64,000 nt of DNA from Candidatus Dechloromonas phosphoritropha (GTDB taxonomy: Bacteria > Pseudomonadota > Gammaproteobacteria > Burkholderiales > Rhodocyclaceae). The notes beneath the pieces were generated by a model that saw nothing but the letters and a program-made list of their open reading frames with translations, had not been told where the DNA came from and did no database searches. Below, piece by piece: positions 35,749-43,209 of this stretch; the stretch's first letter is position 1, and each line of letters opens with the position of its first letter. The position numbers were made by a program, and so were the translations under genes. The stretch lies in NCBI GenBank assembly GCA_016722705.1, contig JADKGN010000004.1:744001-808000 (forward strand), written 5' to 3'.

Positions 35749-36220
35749 TTTGCGGATGTCGCTTGTCTGGCGCCAGCTTGCGCCAACCGTTGCGATGCAG
35801 CACGTTGTAGGCGGAGGACAGCGCCATCGGGCGTCCCAGCGCTTTCTCCAGGGCCGGCTTGATCTGACTGACGACCAATATACCGCCCTTGGCCGCTTGG
35901 TCGAAAAAGGGTTTCAACAGTTCGGCTTCTTGCGCTCGGGTGAAATTCTCCCGGTGGCGTCCGCCTCGTGCAGGTTCCGATTCACCGCCTACCCGATGTC
36001 CAGCCAGAAACGCGTTGCGTAATCGTGAGACCCAACTGAGCGAAACGCCGATCACCGCGGCGGTCTGCTCAAGATTCAAACCGTAGCACAACGGCAGAAC
36101 AACCGCTTGGGCCTGGCGCAGTTGTTCCACACTCTTGGCTTCTTTGACAATCTTCAGCGCCTCCGCTACCCAATCCTCTTGACTTAGCGGTCTGTCATCT
36201 AATTTTGGCAACTTTGCCAT
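35507..36220 (-). CDS. IS630-family transposase, HTH part (orfA frame)
   Basis: N-terminal part from the ATG at 36220 (MAKLPKLDDRPLSQEDW). It has a helix-turn-helix (NLEQTAAVIGVSLSWVSRLR) and a second winged-helix segment (ILVVSQIKPALEKALGRPMA, SSAYNVLHRNGWRKLAPDKR). Family homology stops at KKTP near the A7 run; the remaining frame to 35507 is out-of-frame sequence. The catalytic residues are in the overlapping frame downstream. Together they form one element of about 1.1 kb; I could not define its inverted repeats. Confidence 0.75.
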   Translation of the reverse strand: MAKLPKLDDRPLSQEDWVAEALKIVKEAKSVEQLRQAQAVVLPLCYGLNLEQTAAVIGVSLSWVSRLRNAFLAGHRVGGESEPARGGRHRENFTRAQEAELLKPFFDQAAKGGILVVSQIKPALEKALGRPMALSSAYNVLHRNGWRKLAPDKRHPQSDPTAQEAWKKTPRHPCRTPERFRSRNPDPSDVSGRSALRAHQRCASCLGAPTHSTVVPGHAHPRIHLRLRGRRCGYGRA

Positions 36221-36280
36221 CTGGCCGCGCCAAGATATAATCGAGCATGTAACCAATTGATATAAATAGGCGTTATATGA

Positions 36281-37537
36281 CGGCCTAAATATGCCAATAT
36301 CGTTTCACGGCTAACGGACTACATTCATGGCGCCAATTTCCTTGCCGCCGCCCGCCGCGAGCCTCGGTTTTTCACCCGAAACCGTGAATTGCCATTCACG
36401 AATCTGATCGCTTTCCTGCTCACCGGCATTCGCGGCGCAGTTCAGGCGGAGCTTGATTCCTGCTTTGCCCTGCTTGCCGGAAGAACCCGCCTTTGTCGGG
36501 CGATCACGGCCAGTGCCTTCTCAAAGGCGCGCAGCCATCTGGTCGCCAATCTCTTTGAGCCGCTCAATACAGAATTGCTGCGCCTGGTCGATGAGGTCGT
36601 TCCGCAGCAGCCGGACTGGCAAGGCTTGCGGGTCTTGGCGGCGGATGCATCGAAGGTACGTCTGACCTTGCTTGACCTGGAAGGGCGCCGCCATATTCGA
36701 GAAGCGGCCATCTTCGGTTTGTTTCGGCCAGGGATCGAATTGTTCGACTCGCTGATTTTGCACAGTTCGCTGGTCGGCGAACGTCAGATGTTGTTTGAGC
36801 GGCTTGACCGACTCGGTGCTCAGGACATGCTGGTGCTTGATCGCGGGTATCCGGGTGCCTGGTTGGTCGCGGCGCTGTTGCATCGAGGTATCCCCTTTTG
36901 CATACGCTGTGATTCGTCCGCTTCCTTTTCTGCCATCACCCAGTTCATGCGATCCGGAGAAGATGAGGCGCAGGTGACATTGCCGCCACCGCATCGTCAG
37001 GATGCCATTGATTACGAGTGTCCGCGTCTGCCTTCTATGGTTCGCCTGATTCGTCAGGTGACGCCGACTGGCAAGGTACGGGTCTTGATGACCTCCTTGC
37101 TTGATACCGCGCGGTATCCGGCCACAAGCTTCTCAGCCCTTTATCACAGCCGTTGGCGTATCGAGGAGGCGTTCAAGCGCATCAAACACCGGCTCAATCT
37201 GGAGCACACGTCCGGCCTGACTTGGCTGGCCGCCTGCCAGGATGTTGGGGCCAAGATGGTGTGTGACAATCTCAATGCCCTGGCCACCTACCTGGCTGCG
37301 GAAGAGCGGCTGCCCAGCGATTCGCCATGGCGAGTGAATCGGACGATGGCCTTCAATACCGTACGTCGTATCTTGCCCCGAGTCTTGGCGGGTGTGCAGC
37401 AAATCACCACCCGAGTTACCAAGGAAATCTTCTCGGAAATCGTCAAAAACCTTCAGAAATTTATCCCTGATCGTGCTCGACCTCGGCCAAACCAGCGAAA
37501 GCCTCACCTGTCCTTTGCTTACAAACCCGCCGTATGA
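36281..37537 (+). CDS. IS4-family transposase, start unclear
   Basis: A DDE transposase. Catalytic features: LRVLAADASKVRL (first Asp), DMLVLDRGYPGAWLVAALL (second Asp), YHSRWRIEEAFKRIKHRL (YREK signature with Glu). Family-like sequence (ANFLAAARREPRFFTRNREL) precedes the first possible start, a TTG at 36389, and the frame is open back to 36281 without an ATG. The N-terminus was probably clipped by the neighbouring IS630-type insertion, or a non-standard start is used. It sits in tandem with that element inside the disrupted toxin-antitoxin locus. Confidence 0.8.
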   Translation, partial: RPKYANIVSRLTDYIHGANFLAAARREPRFFTRNRELPFTNLIAFLLTGIRGAVQAELDSCFALLAGRTRLCRAITASAFSKARSHLVANLFEPLNTELLRLVDEVVPQQPDWQGLRVLAADASKVRLTLLDLEGRRHIREAAIFGLFRPGIELFDSLILHSSLVGERQMLFERLDRLGAQDMLVLDRGYPGAWLVAALLHRGIPFCIRCDSSASFSAITQFMRSGEDEAQVTLPPPHRQDAIDYECPRLPSMVRLIRQVTPTGKVRVLMTSLLDTARYPATSFSALYHSRWRIEEAFKRIKHRLNLEHTSGLTWLAACQDVGAKMVCDNLNALATYLAAEERLPSDSPWRVNRTMAFNTVRRILPRVLAGVQQITTRVTKEIFSEIVKNLQKFIPDRARPRPNQRKPHLSFAYKPAV

Positions 37538-37632
37538 CTATGGACTAAGTTGAGAGGATTGCTCCGCTACCGACCCCTCTCCCTTGAACGGCCTTCCCAT
37601 GCCACACCTCAGATCTCATTGAGATGCACTTA

Positions 37633-37910
37633 TTATTGCTTAATTGGTGTGGAAATGGAATAAGGCCACGTCCTCGTTACTATTGAGGTGATCGACCAGG
37701 TCCCAACGCGTGAATTTTTGAGTCTCGGCTTCCACTCCTTTGCAACATCAATAGCGTGCTTGATGTCGCCATCCTGCGTACTCTTGTCGCCCCCGACCAG
37801 CAATACGATCAGCGCCGACCCACTCTGGATGAAGTAGCGACGATAGCCAGGGCCGTAGTCGATTCACATTTCACTGACACCCTCACGCACTGGTCTGACA
37901 TCGCCAACCT
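37633..37910 (-). pseudogene. HigB/RelE-type toxin fragment with nonsense codon
   Basis: On the minus strand the frame reads GDVRPVREGVSEM, TGA (37864-37866), IDYGPGYRRYFIQSGSALIV, then LLVGGDKSTQDGDIKHAIDV and AKEWK to a TAA at 37633. This is the conserved C-terminal two thirds of the addiction-module killer family (GYRxYF, GGDKSTQ..DI). A CGA-to-TGA change would explain the stop, since the family has R-I there. The N-terminal third is missing; the GGTCGACC motif sits where it should begin. Inactive. Its antitoxin relic is at 34841-35155. No other gene is seen between 37538 and 37953. Confidence 0.72.
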
Positions 37911-37942
37911 GGCGGTCGACCGCCAAAAAGTGGCAAAAATCG
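37911..37942 (-). repeat. GGTCGACC-centred dispersed motif, copy 3
   Basis: Read on the minus strand: TTTTTGCCAC-TTTTT-GGCGGTCGACCGCC. The core GGCGGTCGACCGCC is a 14-bp palindrome. It lies between the decarboxylase stop and the toxin fragment. Confidence 0.5.
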
Positions 37943-37953
37943 AAGTGTCACCC

Positions 37954-40182
37954 TCAGCGCACGCAATCGACGTAGTAGGTGCCGTCCTCGCCCTTGACCA
38001 GGCCATGGATGTCGGTCTCGAAACCGGGGAAGCGGGCGTTGAATTCACGGGCGAACTTCAGGTAGCTGCAGATCGTGCGGTTGAAGCGCTCGCCTGGGAT
38101 CAGCAGCGGGATGCCCGGCGGGTACGGGGTCAGCAGCACGGCGGTGACCCGGCCTTCGAGCGCATCGACCGGCACGCGCTCGATCTCGCGGTGCGCCATC
38201 CGCGCAAAGGCATCGGTCGGGCGCATCGCCGGCACCATGTCGGACAGGTACATTTCGGTGGTCAGGCGAGCCACGTCGTTCTGCCTGTAGATCCCGTGAA
38301 TCTGGGCGCACAGGTCACGCAGGCCGACCGTTTCGTAGCGCGGATTCTTCTGGACGAACTCTGGCAGGACCTTCCACAGCGGCTGGTTCCTGTCATAGTC
38401 ATCCTTGAATTGCTGCAACTCGGTCACCAGCGTGTTCCAGCGGCCCTTGGTGATGCCGATGGTGAACATGATGAAGAAGCTGTAGAGACCGCACTTTTCG
38501 ACGATGATGCCGTGCTCGGCCAGGTACTTGGTGACGATGGCTGCGGGGATGCCGATGTCGGCGGCGAAATTCCCTTCGACGTCAAGGCCCGGCGTGATGA
38601 TGGTCGCCTTGATCGGGTCGAGCATGTTGAAACCATCAGCCAACTGGCCGAAGCCGTGCCAGCGATCGCCCGGCTTGAGCATCCACGCTTCGCGGTCTTC
38701 GACGCCCTCCTCGGAAAAGACGTCGGGGCCCCAGACCTTGAACCACCAGTCGGCGCCCCACTCCTCGTCCACCTTGCGCATGGCGCGTCGGAAATCGAGA
38801 GCTTCGGAAATCGATTCCTCGACCAGCGCGGTGCCGCCCGGCGCTTCCATCATCGCCGCCGCGACGTCGCACGAGGCGATGATCGCGTATTGCGGTGAGG
38901 TCGATGTATGCATCAGGTAGGCCTCGTTGAAGATAACGCGGTCGAGCTTGCGCGTCTCGCAGTCCTGGACCAGGATCTGCGACGCCTGACTGAGGCCGGC
39001 GAGCAGCTTGTGCGTTGATTGCGTGGCGAAAACCATCGACTCCTTGCAACGCGGGCGGTCGGCGCCGATGGCGTGATAGTCGCCATAGAAATCGTGGAAG
39101 GCGGCATGCGGCAGCCAGGCTTCGTCGAAATGCAGGGTATCGATCTTGCCGTCGAGTTCCTTCTTGATTTCCTCGACGTTGTAGATAATCCCGTCATAGG
39201 TCGACTGGGTGATGGTGAGCACCCGCGGCTTGGCGTTCTTGTCGGTGGCGAAGGGGTTGGCGGCGATCTTCTTCTGGATGCTCTCCCAGGCGAACTCGCT
39301 CTTCGGGATCGGCCCGATGATGCCGAAGTTGTTACGCGTCGGCATCAGGAACACCGGCACGGCGCCGGTCATCATGATCGAATGCAACACCGACTTGTGA
39401 CAGTTGCGGTCGACGACGACGATGTCACCGGGCGCCACCGTCGAGTGCCAGACGATCTTGTTCGAGGTCGACGTGCCGTTGGTGACGAAATACAGGTGGT
39501 CGGCATTGAAGATGCGCGCCGCGTTGCGCTCGGAGGCGGCGACCGGCCCGGTGTGGTCGAGCAACTGGCCGAGTTCCTCGACGGCATTGCAGACGTCGGC
39601 GCGCAGCATATTCTCGCCGAAAAATTGGTGAAACATCTGGCCGACCGGCGATTTCAGGAAGGCGACGCCGCCCGAGTGGCCGGGGCAGTGCCACGAATAC
39701 GAGCCGTCGGCCGCGTAGTGCGTGAGTGCCCGGAAGAACGGCGGTGGCAGCGAATCGAGATAGGCGCGGGCTTCGCGCTTGACGTTGCGCGCGATGAACT
39801 CCGGGGTGTCCTCGAACATGTGGATGAAGCCGTGCAGTTCGCGCAGCACGTCGTTCGGAACGTGGCGCGAGGTGCGCGTTTCACCGTGCAGGAAGATCGG
39901 GATTTCGGCGTTGCGGTTGCGGATCGCGGTGACGAAGGCGCGCAACTTGGCGAGGGTCTGGTCAGGTGCGAGCGCCAGTTCCTCATCGCCGATCGACATG
40001 ATGAAGGCGCAGGCGCGCGATTGCTGCTGTGCGAACGAGGTCAGGTCACCAAAGCTGGTGACGCCCAGTACTTCCAGCCGCTCCTTCTCAAGCGCCGCGG
40101 CGAGGGCGCGAATGCTGAGTCCGTAGGTGTTCTCGGAACGGTAATTTTCATCGATGATGATGACGGGAAAGTGGAAGCGCAT
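37954..40182 (-). CDS. Orn/Lys/Arg decarboxylase (PLP-dependent, fold type I)
   Basis: A 742-aa enzyme that decarboxylates a basic amino acid, giving a polyamine or consuming protons in acid stress. An N-terminal receiver-like wing domain (FHFPVIIIDENYRSENTYGL) precedes the PLP domain. The cofactor lysine is in ATQSTHKLLAGLSQAS (K392); DEAWLPHAAF supplies the PLP-ring aspartate. The C-terminal domain ends with PPGIPLLIPGER. The ATG at 40182 is preferred over 40215. Size and layout match inducible biodegradative decarboxylases (AdiA/LdcI/SpeF type); arginine versus lysine or ornithine cannot be decided here. It follows dcd by 73 bp. Confidence 0.93.
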   Translation of the reverse strand: MRFHFPVIIIDENYRSENTYGLSIRALAAALEKERLEVLGVTSFGDLTSFAQQQSRACAFIMSIGDEELALAPDQTLAKLRAFVTAIRNRNAEIPIFLHGETRTSRHVPNDVLRELHGFIHMFEDTPEFIARNVKREARAYLDSLPPPFFRALTHYAADGSYSWHCPGHSGGVAFLKSPVGQMFHQFFGENMLRADVCNAVEELGQLLDHTGPVAASERNAARIFNADHLYFVTNGTSTSNKIVWHSTVAPGDIVVVDRNCHKSVLHSIMMTGAVPVFLMPTRNNFGIIGPIPKSEFAWESIQKKIAANPFATDKNAKPRVLTITQSTYDGIIYNVEEIKKELDGKIDTLHFDEAWLPHAAFHDFYGDYHAIGADRPRCKESMVFATQSTHKLLAGLSQASQILVQDCETRKLDRVIFNEAYLMHTSTSPQYAIIASCDVAAAMMEAPGGTALVEESISEALDFRRAMRKVDEEWGADWWFKVWGPDVFSEEGVEDREAWMLKPGDRWHGFGQLADGFNMLDPIKATIITPGLDVEGNFAADIGIPAAIVTKYLAEHGIIVEKCGLYSFFIMFTIGITKGRWNTLVTELQQFKDDYDRNQPLWKVLPEFVQKNPRYETVGLRDLCAQIHGIYRQNDVARLTTEMYLSDMVPAMRPTDAFARMAHREIERVPVDALEGRVTAVLLTPYPPGIPLLIPGERFNRTICSYLKFAREFNARFPGFETDIHGLVKGEDGTYYVDCVR

Positions 40183-40255
40183 GTTGAATCCTTGATAAGC
40201 AGTAACCCGCCGCATCGGGTCACGGAATGAAACCTTCTGGCCGCGCCCCCCGGCA

Positions 40256-40822
40256 TCAGATCTTGGGCAGCGTCACGCCGACCTGGCCCTGATACTTGCC
40301 GCCCCGATCCTTGTACGAGGTCTCACAAATCTCGTCGGACTCGAAGAACAGAACCTGGGCGCAACCCTCGCCGGCATAGATCTTGGCCGGCAGCGGCGTG
40401 GTATTGGAGAATTCCAGCGTCACGTAGCCTTCCCATTCCGGCTCGAAAGGTGTCACATTGACGATGATGCCGCAGCGTGCGTAAGTACTCTTGCCGAGGC
40501 AAATGGTCAGCACCGAGCGCGGAATGCGGAAATACTCCATGGTCCGCGCCAGCGCGAACGAATTGGGCGGAATGATGCAGACGTCGGACTCGATCTCGAC
40601 GAACGATTTGGGATCGAAGGCCTTGGGGTCCACCACGGTCGAGTTGATGTTGGTGAATATCTTGAATTCACGCGCGCAGCGGATATCGTAACCGTAGCTG
40701 GATGTACCGTAGGAGACGATCTTCTGGCCATTCTGCTCACGCACCATCTCCGGTGAAAACGGCTCGATCATGCCGTGTTCCGCTGCCATGCGGCGTATCC
40801 ATTTGTCTGATTTGATGGCCAT
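40256..40822 (-). CDS. dcd: dCTP deaminase
   Basis: A 188-aa homotrimeric enzyme that deaminates dCTP to dUTP for dTMP synthesis. Conserved segments: MAIKSDKWIRRMA at the start, SYGTSSYGYDIRCAREFKIF, ICLGKSTYARCGIIVNVTPF (with the catalytic Glu later in WEGYVTLEFSNTTPLPAKIY), and AQVLFFE. The length equals the family standard from the ATG at 40822; an upstream ATG at 40843 adds seven unusual residues. Confidence 0.96.
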   Translation of the reverse strand: MAIKSDKWIRRMAAEHGMIEPFSPEMVREQNGQKIVSYGTSSYGYDIRCAREFKIFTNINSTVVDPKAFDPKSFVEIESDVCIIPPNSFALARTMEYFRIPRSVLTICLGKSTYARCGIIVNVTPFEPEWEGYVTLEFSNTTPLPAKIYAGEGCAQVLFFESDEICETSYKDRGGKYQGQVGVTLPKI

Positions 40823-40941
40823 TTTTTCTCGTCCGCGCTGCAAAAAGCTAAGGCAGGATTTTACCCGCCTTAGAGCAGGGCTTTGGTGGAAAAATTAGGG
40901 GTTGTGCACGACGGCGGGGGACACAAGCCGATTTCGGGCGA

Positions 40942-40963
40942 TTTCTGCGGTCGACCGCAGAAA
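40942..40963. repeat. GGTCGACC-centred dispersed motif, copy 4
   Basis: A perfect 22-bp palindrome: TTT, core CTGCGGTCGACCGCAG, AAA. It is in the spacer upstream of dcd (40823-41072), which holds no gene. Confidence 0.55.
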
Positions 40964-41072
40964 CAGGGGAAAAACAACTTACTCCGACCCTTTACAGCGC
41001 TTCACGTTCGCGCGTCCCGGCGATGACTTCAGCGGGCCGGACCTTGCTCCGTGGCGGCCTTGGCGCGGATAT

Positions 41073-41570
41073 TCAGCACGTCGGGTGTCCGCGACCGATC
41101 GATTCGACATAGCTCTGAGTGGTCTTCACCTTGCCCGTCGCGGAGTCGAAAATCACGTCGAACCGGGACGCTTCACTGTACTCGCTGCAATACCTCCACT
41201 CCCAGACCAGTTCGCTGCGCGCCGGGTAGGACGCTGTCCACCCAGGGAACGGGGGACCGATGACGCGTAATACCTCCTGCTCGGTCATACCCGCCTGTAT
41301 CTGCGCAAAATGACGCATGTCAAGCACATTCTCCTTGTTCGCGAGCGTGCCGTTGGCGGCAATCCTGACCATGAAGGTTTGGGTTCCACTGGGGCCGCGT
41401 GGAAAGGCCAGCAGTTCGCCACCACCGGGCTCGTTCCAGCGCATGGCCGGTGTCCCCATCAGTTGGACAACATCTGCCGTGGTGCTGATTCCGGGTTTCA
41501 GGCCTCTGCCATCGTAGGAGGCGCAGCCGAAGAGCGCGATGAGCAGGATCAGGGGGGCAATGACTCGCAT
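41073..41570 (-). CDS. small lipoprotein with BamE/SmpA-like repeats
   Basis: A 165-aa protein. Signal MRVIAPLILLIALFGC gives a lipobox cysteine at residue 16. Two short segments resemble the BamE/OmlA fold: GLKPGISTTADVVQLMGTPA and QIQAGMTEQEVLRVIGPPFP, the G-[xx]-T..[ED]V..[LVI]-[LMI]-G-x-P pattern. It is predicted to sit in the outer membrane or periplasm. True BamE has one such unit (~110 aa), so this is a paralogous two-unit form. ATG at 41570 follows AAGG; an upstream frame opening at 41636 is rejected. Confidence 0.75.
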   Translation of the reverse strand: MRVIAPLILLIALFGCASYDGRGLKPGISTTADVVQLMGTPAMRWNEPGGGELLAFPRGPSGTQTFMVRIAANGTLANKENVLDMRHFAQIQAGMTEQEVLRVIGPPFPGWTASYPARSELVWEWRYCSEYSEASRFDVIFDSATGKVKTTQSYVESIGRGHPTC

Positions 41571-41636
41571 GATCGACCTTTCCTCAAGTGCCTTCAAATA
41601 GTAGCAAATAATATATCGCGCTTTGGTGGTCAGCAC

Positions 41637-41991
41637 AATTTTTCTCCACCCTACTCAATGGCTTACGTCCTGGCTTGCCGAATACCCCAGCCTCCAAGCC
41701 GTCAATGCCGTTTTGGCGATGAATCACGAAGGGGCTCACCAACCCCCTTGACGGAAGCATCGATCCGGTACAGCCCCCGCGAGTCAGCCGTCATATTCAC
41801 CTTGCCAGATAGCGCCACCAGATCGACACGCACCGCGCCCAAAGCTCAATTTCGGATGGGGCAGGCTGATGTTCCTGTCTGGGCCGCCGACGATTTTGGC
41901 TACTTTTTCCGGTTGACCGCAGCAACGCCCGGCAGGCTCATTTCAGCTTGATGCGACAAGGCGCGGTGACAAAAAGGAAATCACCACTTCA
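41637..41991. other. intergenic region with a GGTCGACC-like motif
   Basis: About 350 bp between the lipoprotein gene and the apbC 3' end. No gene supported. It contains the motif copy at 41893. Confidence 0.45.
41893..41920 (+). repeat. GGTCGACC-centred dispersed motif, copy 5
   Basis: ATTTTGGCTAC-TTTTT-CCGGTTGACCGC; one base differs from GGTCGACC. Nearly the same order of elements as copies 2 and 3. Confidence 0.45.
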
Positions 41992-43083
41992 TCAGGTGTT
42001 CTGCACGACGATATTCGGGAACTTGGACGTCATGTCCTTGGCTTTCTGGGCGATCTTGACCGCTATGCGGCGGGCGATTCCGCGGTAGATCTCCGCCGTG
42101 CGCGAATCGGGCGCGCCGACCACGGTCGGCTTGCCGCTGTCGGTCATCTCGCGGATGGCCATTTCGAGCGGCAGGCTGCCGAGGAAATCGACGTCGTAAT
42201 CCTGGCACATGCGCTCGCCGCCGCCCTCGCCGAAGATGTGCTCTTCGTGCCCGCACTTGGAGCAGATGTGGATGCTCATGTTCTCGACAATGCCGAGGAT
42301 CGGGACATTCACCTTCTCGAACATCTTGAGGCCCTTGCGCGCGTCGATCAGCGCGATGTCCTGCGGCGTGGTGACGATCACCGCGCCGGTCACCGGTACC
42401 TTCTGCGCCAGCGACAACTGGATGTCGCCGGTACCCGGCGGCATATCGACGATCAGGTAATCGACATCGTGCCAGTTGGTCTGGCTGATCAGCTGGTCAA
42501 GGGCCTGCGCCACCATCGGGCCACGCCACACCATCGGCGTCTCGACATCGACCATGAAACCGATCGACATCGCCTGCACGCCGTAGGCTTCCAGTGGCTC
42601 CATGCTCTGGCCGTCCTTCGATTCCGGCTGCTGGCCGACGAGACCGAGCATCTGCGGTTGCGACGGGCCGTAGATGTCGGCGTCGAGGATACCAACGCTG
42701 GCGCCTTCCTGAGCCAGCGCCAGGGCCAGGTTGACCGCCGTCGTGCTCTTGCCGACGCCGCCCTTGCCAGAAGCGATAGCGATGATGTTCTTGACACCTG
42801 GCACCAGCTTGACGCCAAGCTGTACGGAGTGGGCTACGATTTTCGCATAGACGTTGGCCGAAACGTTGCCGACTCCCGGCAGCGTGCGCACGGCGGCTAT
42901 CACCTGCTTGCGGATAACGCCGATCTGGGTTTTGGCCGGGTATCCGAGCTCGATGTCAAAGGAAACGTCGTCGCCATCGACCTTGATGTTCTTCAGCGAC
43001 TTGCCGGCGACGAAATCCTTGCCAGTATTGGGATCGACCGCAGCAGCGAGGGCGGTTTTGATCTGCTGTTCTGTAAGACTCAT
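41992..43083 (-). CDS. apbC: iron-sulfur cluster carrier ATPase (Mrp/ApbC)
   Basis: A 363-aa P-loop NTPase that carries Fe-S clusters to target apoproteins. It starts with an MIP18-like domain (residues ~1-85), then the deviant Walker A IASGKGGVGKSTTAVNLALA, the switch region DADIYGPSQPQML, Walker B-like DYLIVDMPPGTGD, and the cluster-binding CxxC (ICSKCGHEEHIFGEGGG). All key residues are present. It is divergent from metG across 126 bp, an arrangement common in betaproteobacteria. Confidence 0.95.
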   Translation of the reverse strand: MSLTEQQIKTALAAAVDPNTGKDFVAGKSLKNIKVDGDDVSFDIELGYPAKTQIGVIRKQVIAAVRTLPGVGNVSANVYAKIVAHSVQLGVKLVPGVKNIIAIASGKGGVGKSTTAVNLALALAQEGASVGILDADIYGPSQPQMLGLVGQQPESKDGQSMEPLEAYGVQAMSIGFMVDVETPMVWRGPMVAQALDQLISQTNWHDVDYLIVDMPPGTGDIQLSLAQKVPVTGAVIVTTPQDIALIDARKGLKMFEKVNVPILGIVENMSIHICSKCGHEEHIFGEGGGERMCQDYDVDFLGSLPLEMAIREMTDSGKPTVVGAPDSRTAEIYRGIARRIAVKIAQKAKDMTSKFPNIVVQNT

Positions 43084-43209
43084 GGAAACTCCGGTTTGGG
43101 ATGTATAGCCGGGAAATACCCGAGCATTTTGCTAAAGTATACTGCAAAGCCCGTTTGGCGAGAGGCTCGCGGTAAAATCGCAGCTTATTTTCGTTCCGGC
43201 CGCCCACCC

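Noticed and set aside
39019..40230. 403-codon ORF antisense to the PLP decarboxylase
   Set aside because: Shadow of a conserved enzyme gene; no family features.
42238..43209. Long N-terminal extension of metG
   Set aside because: Antisense to apbC and absent from the family; the metG start at 43210 matches the conserved N-terminus.
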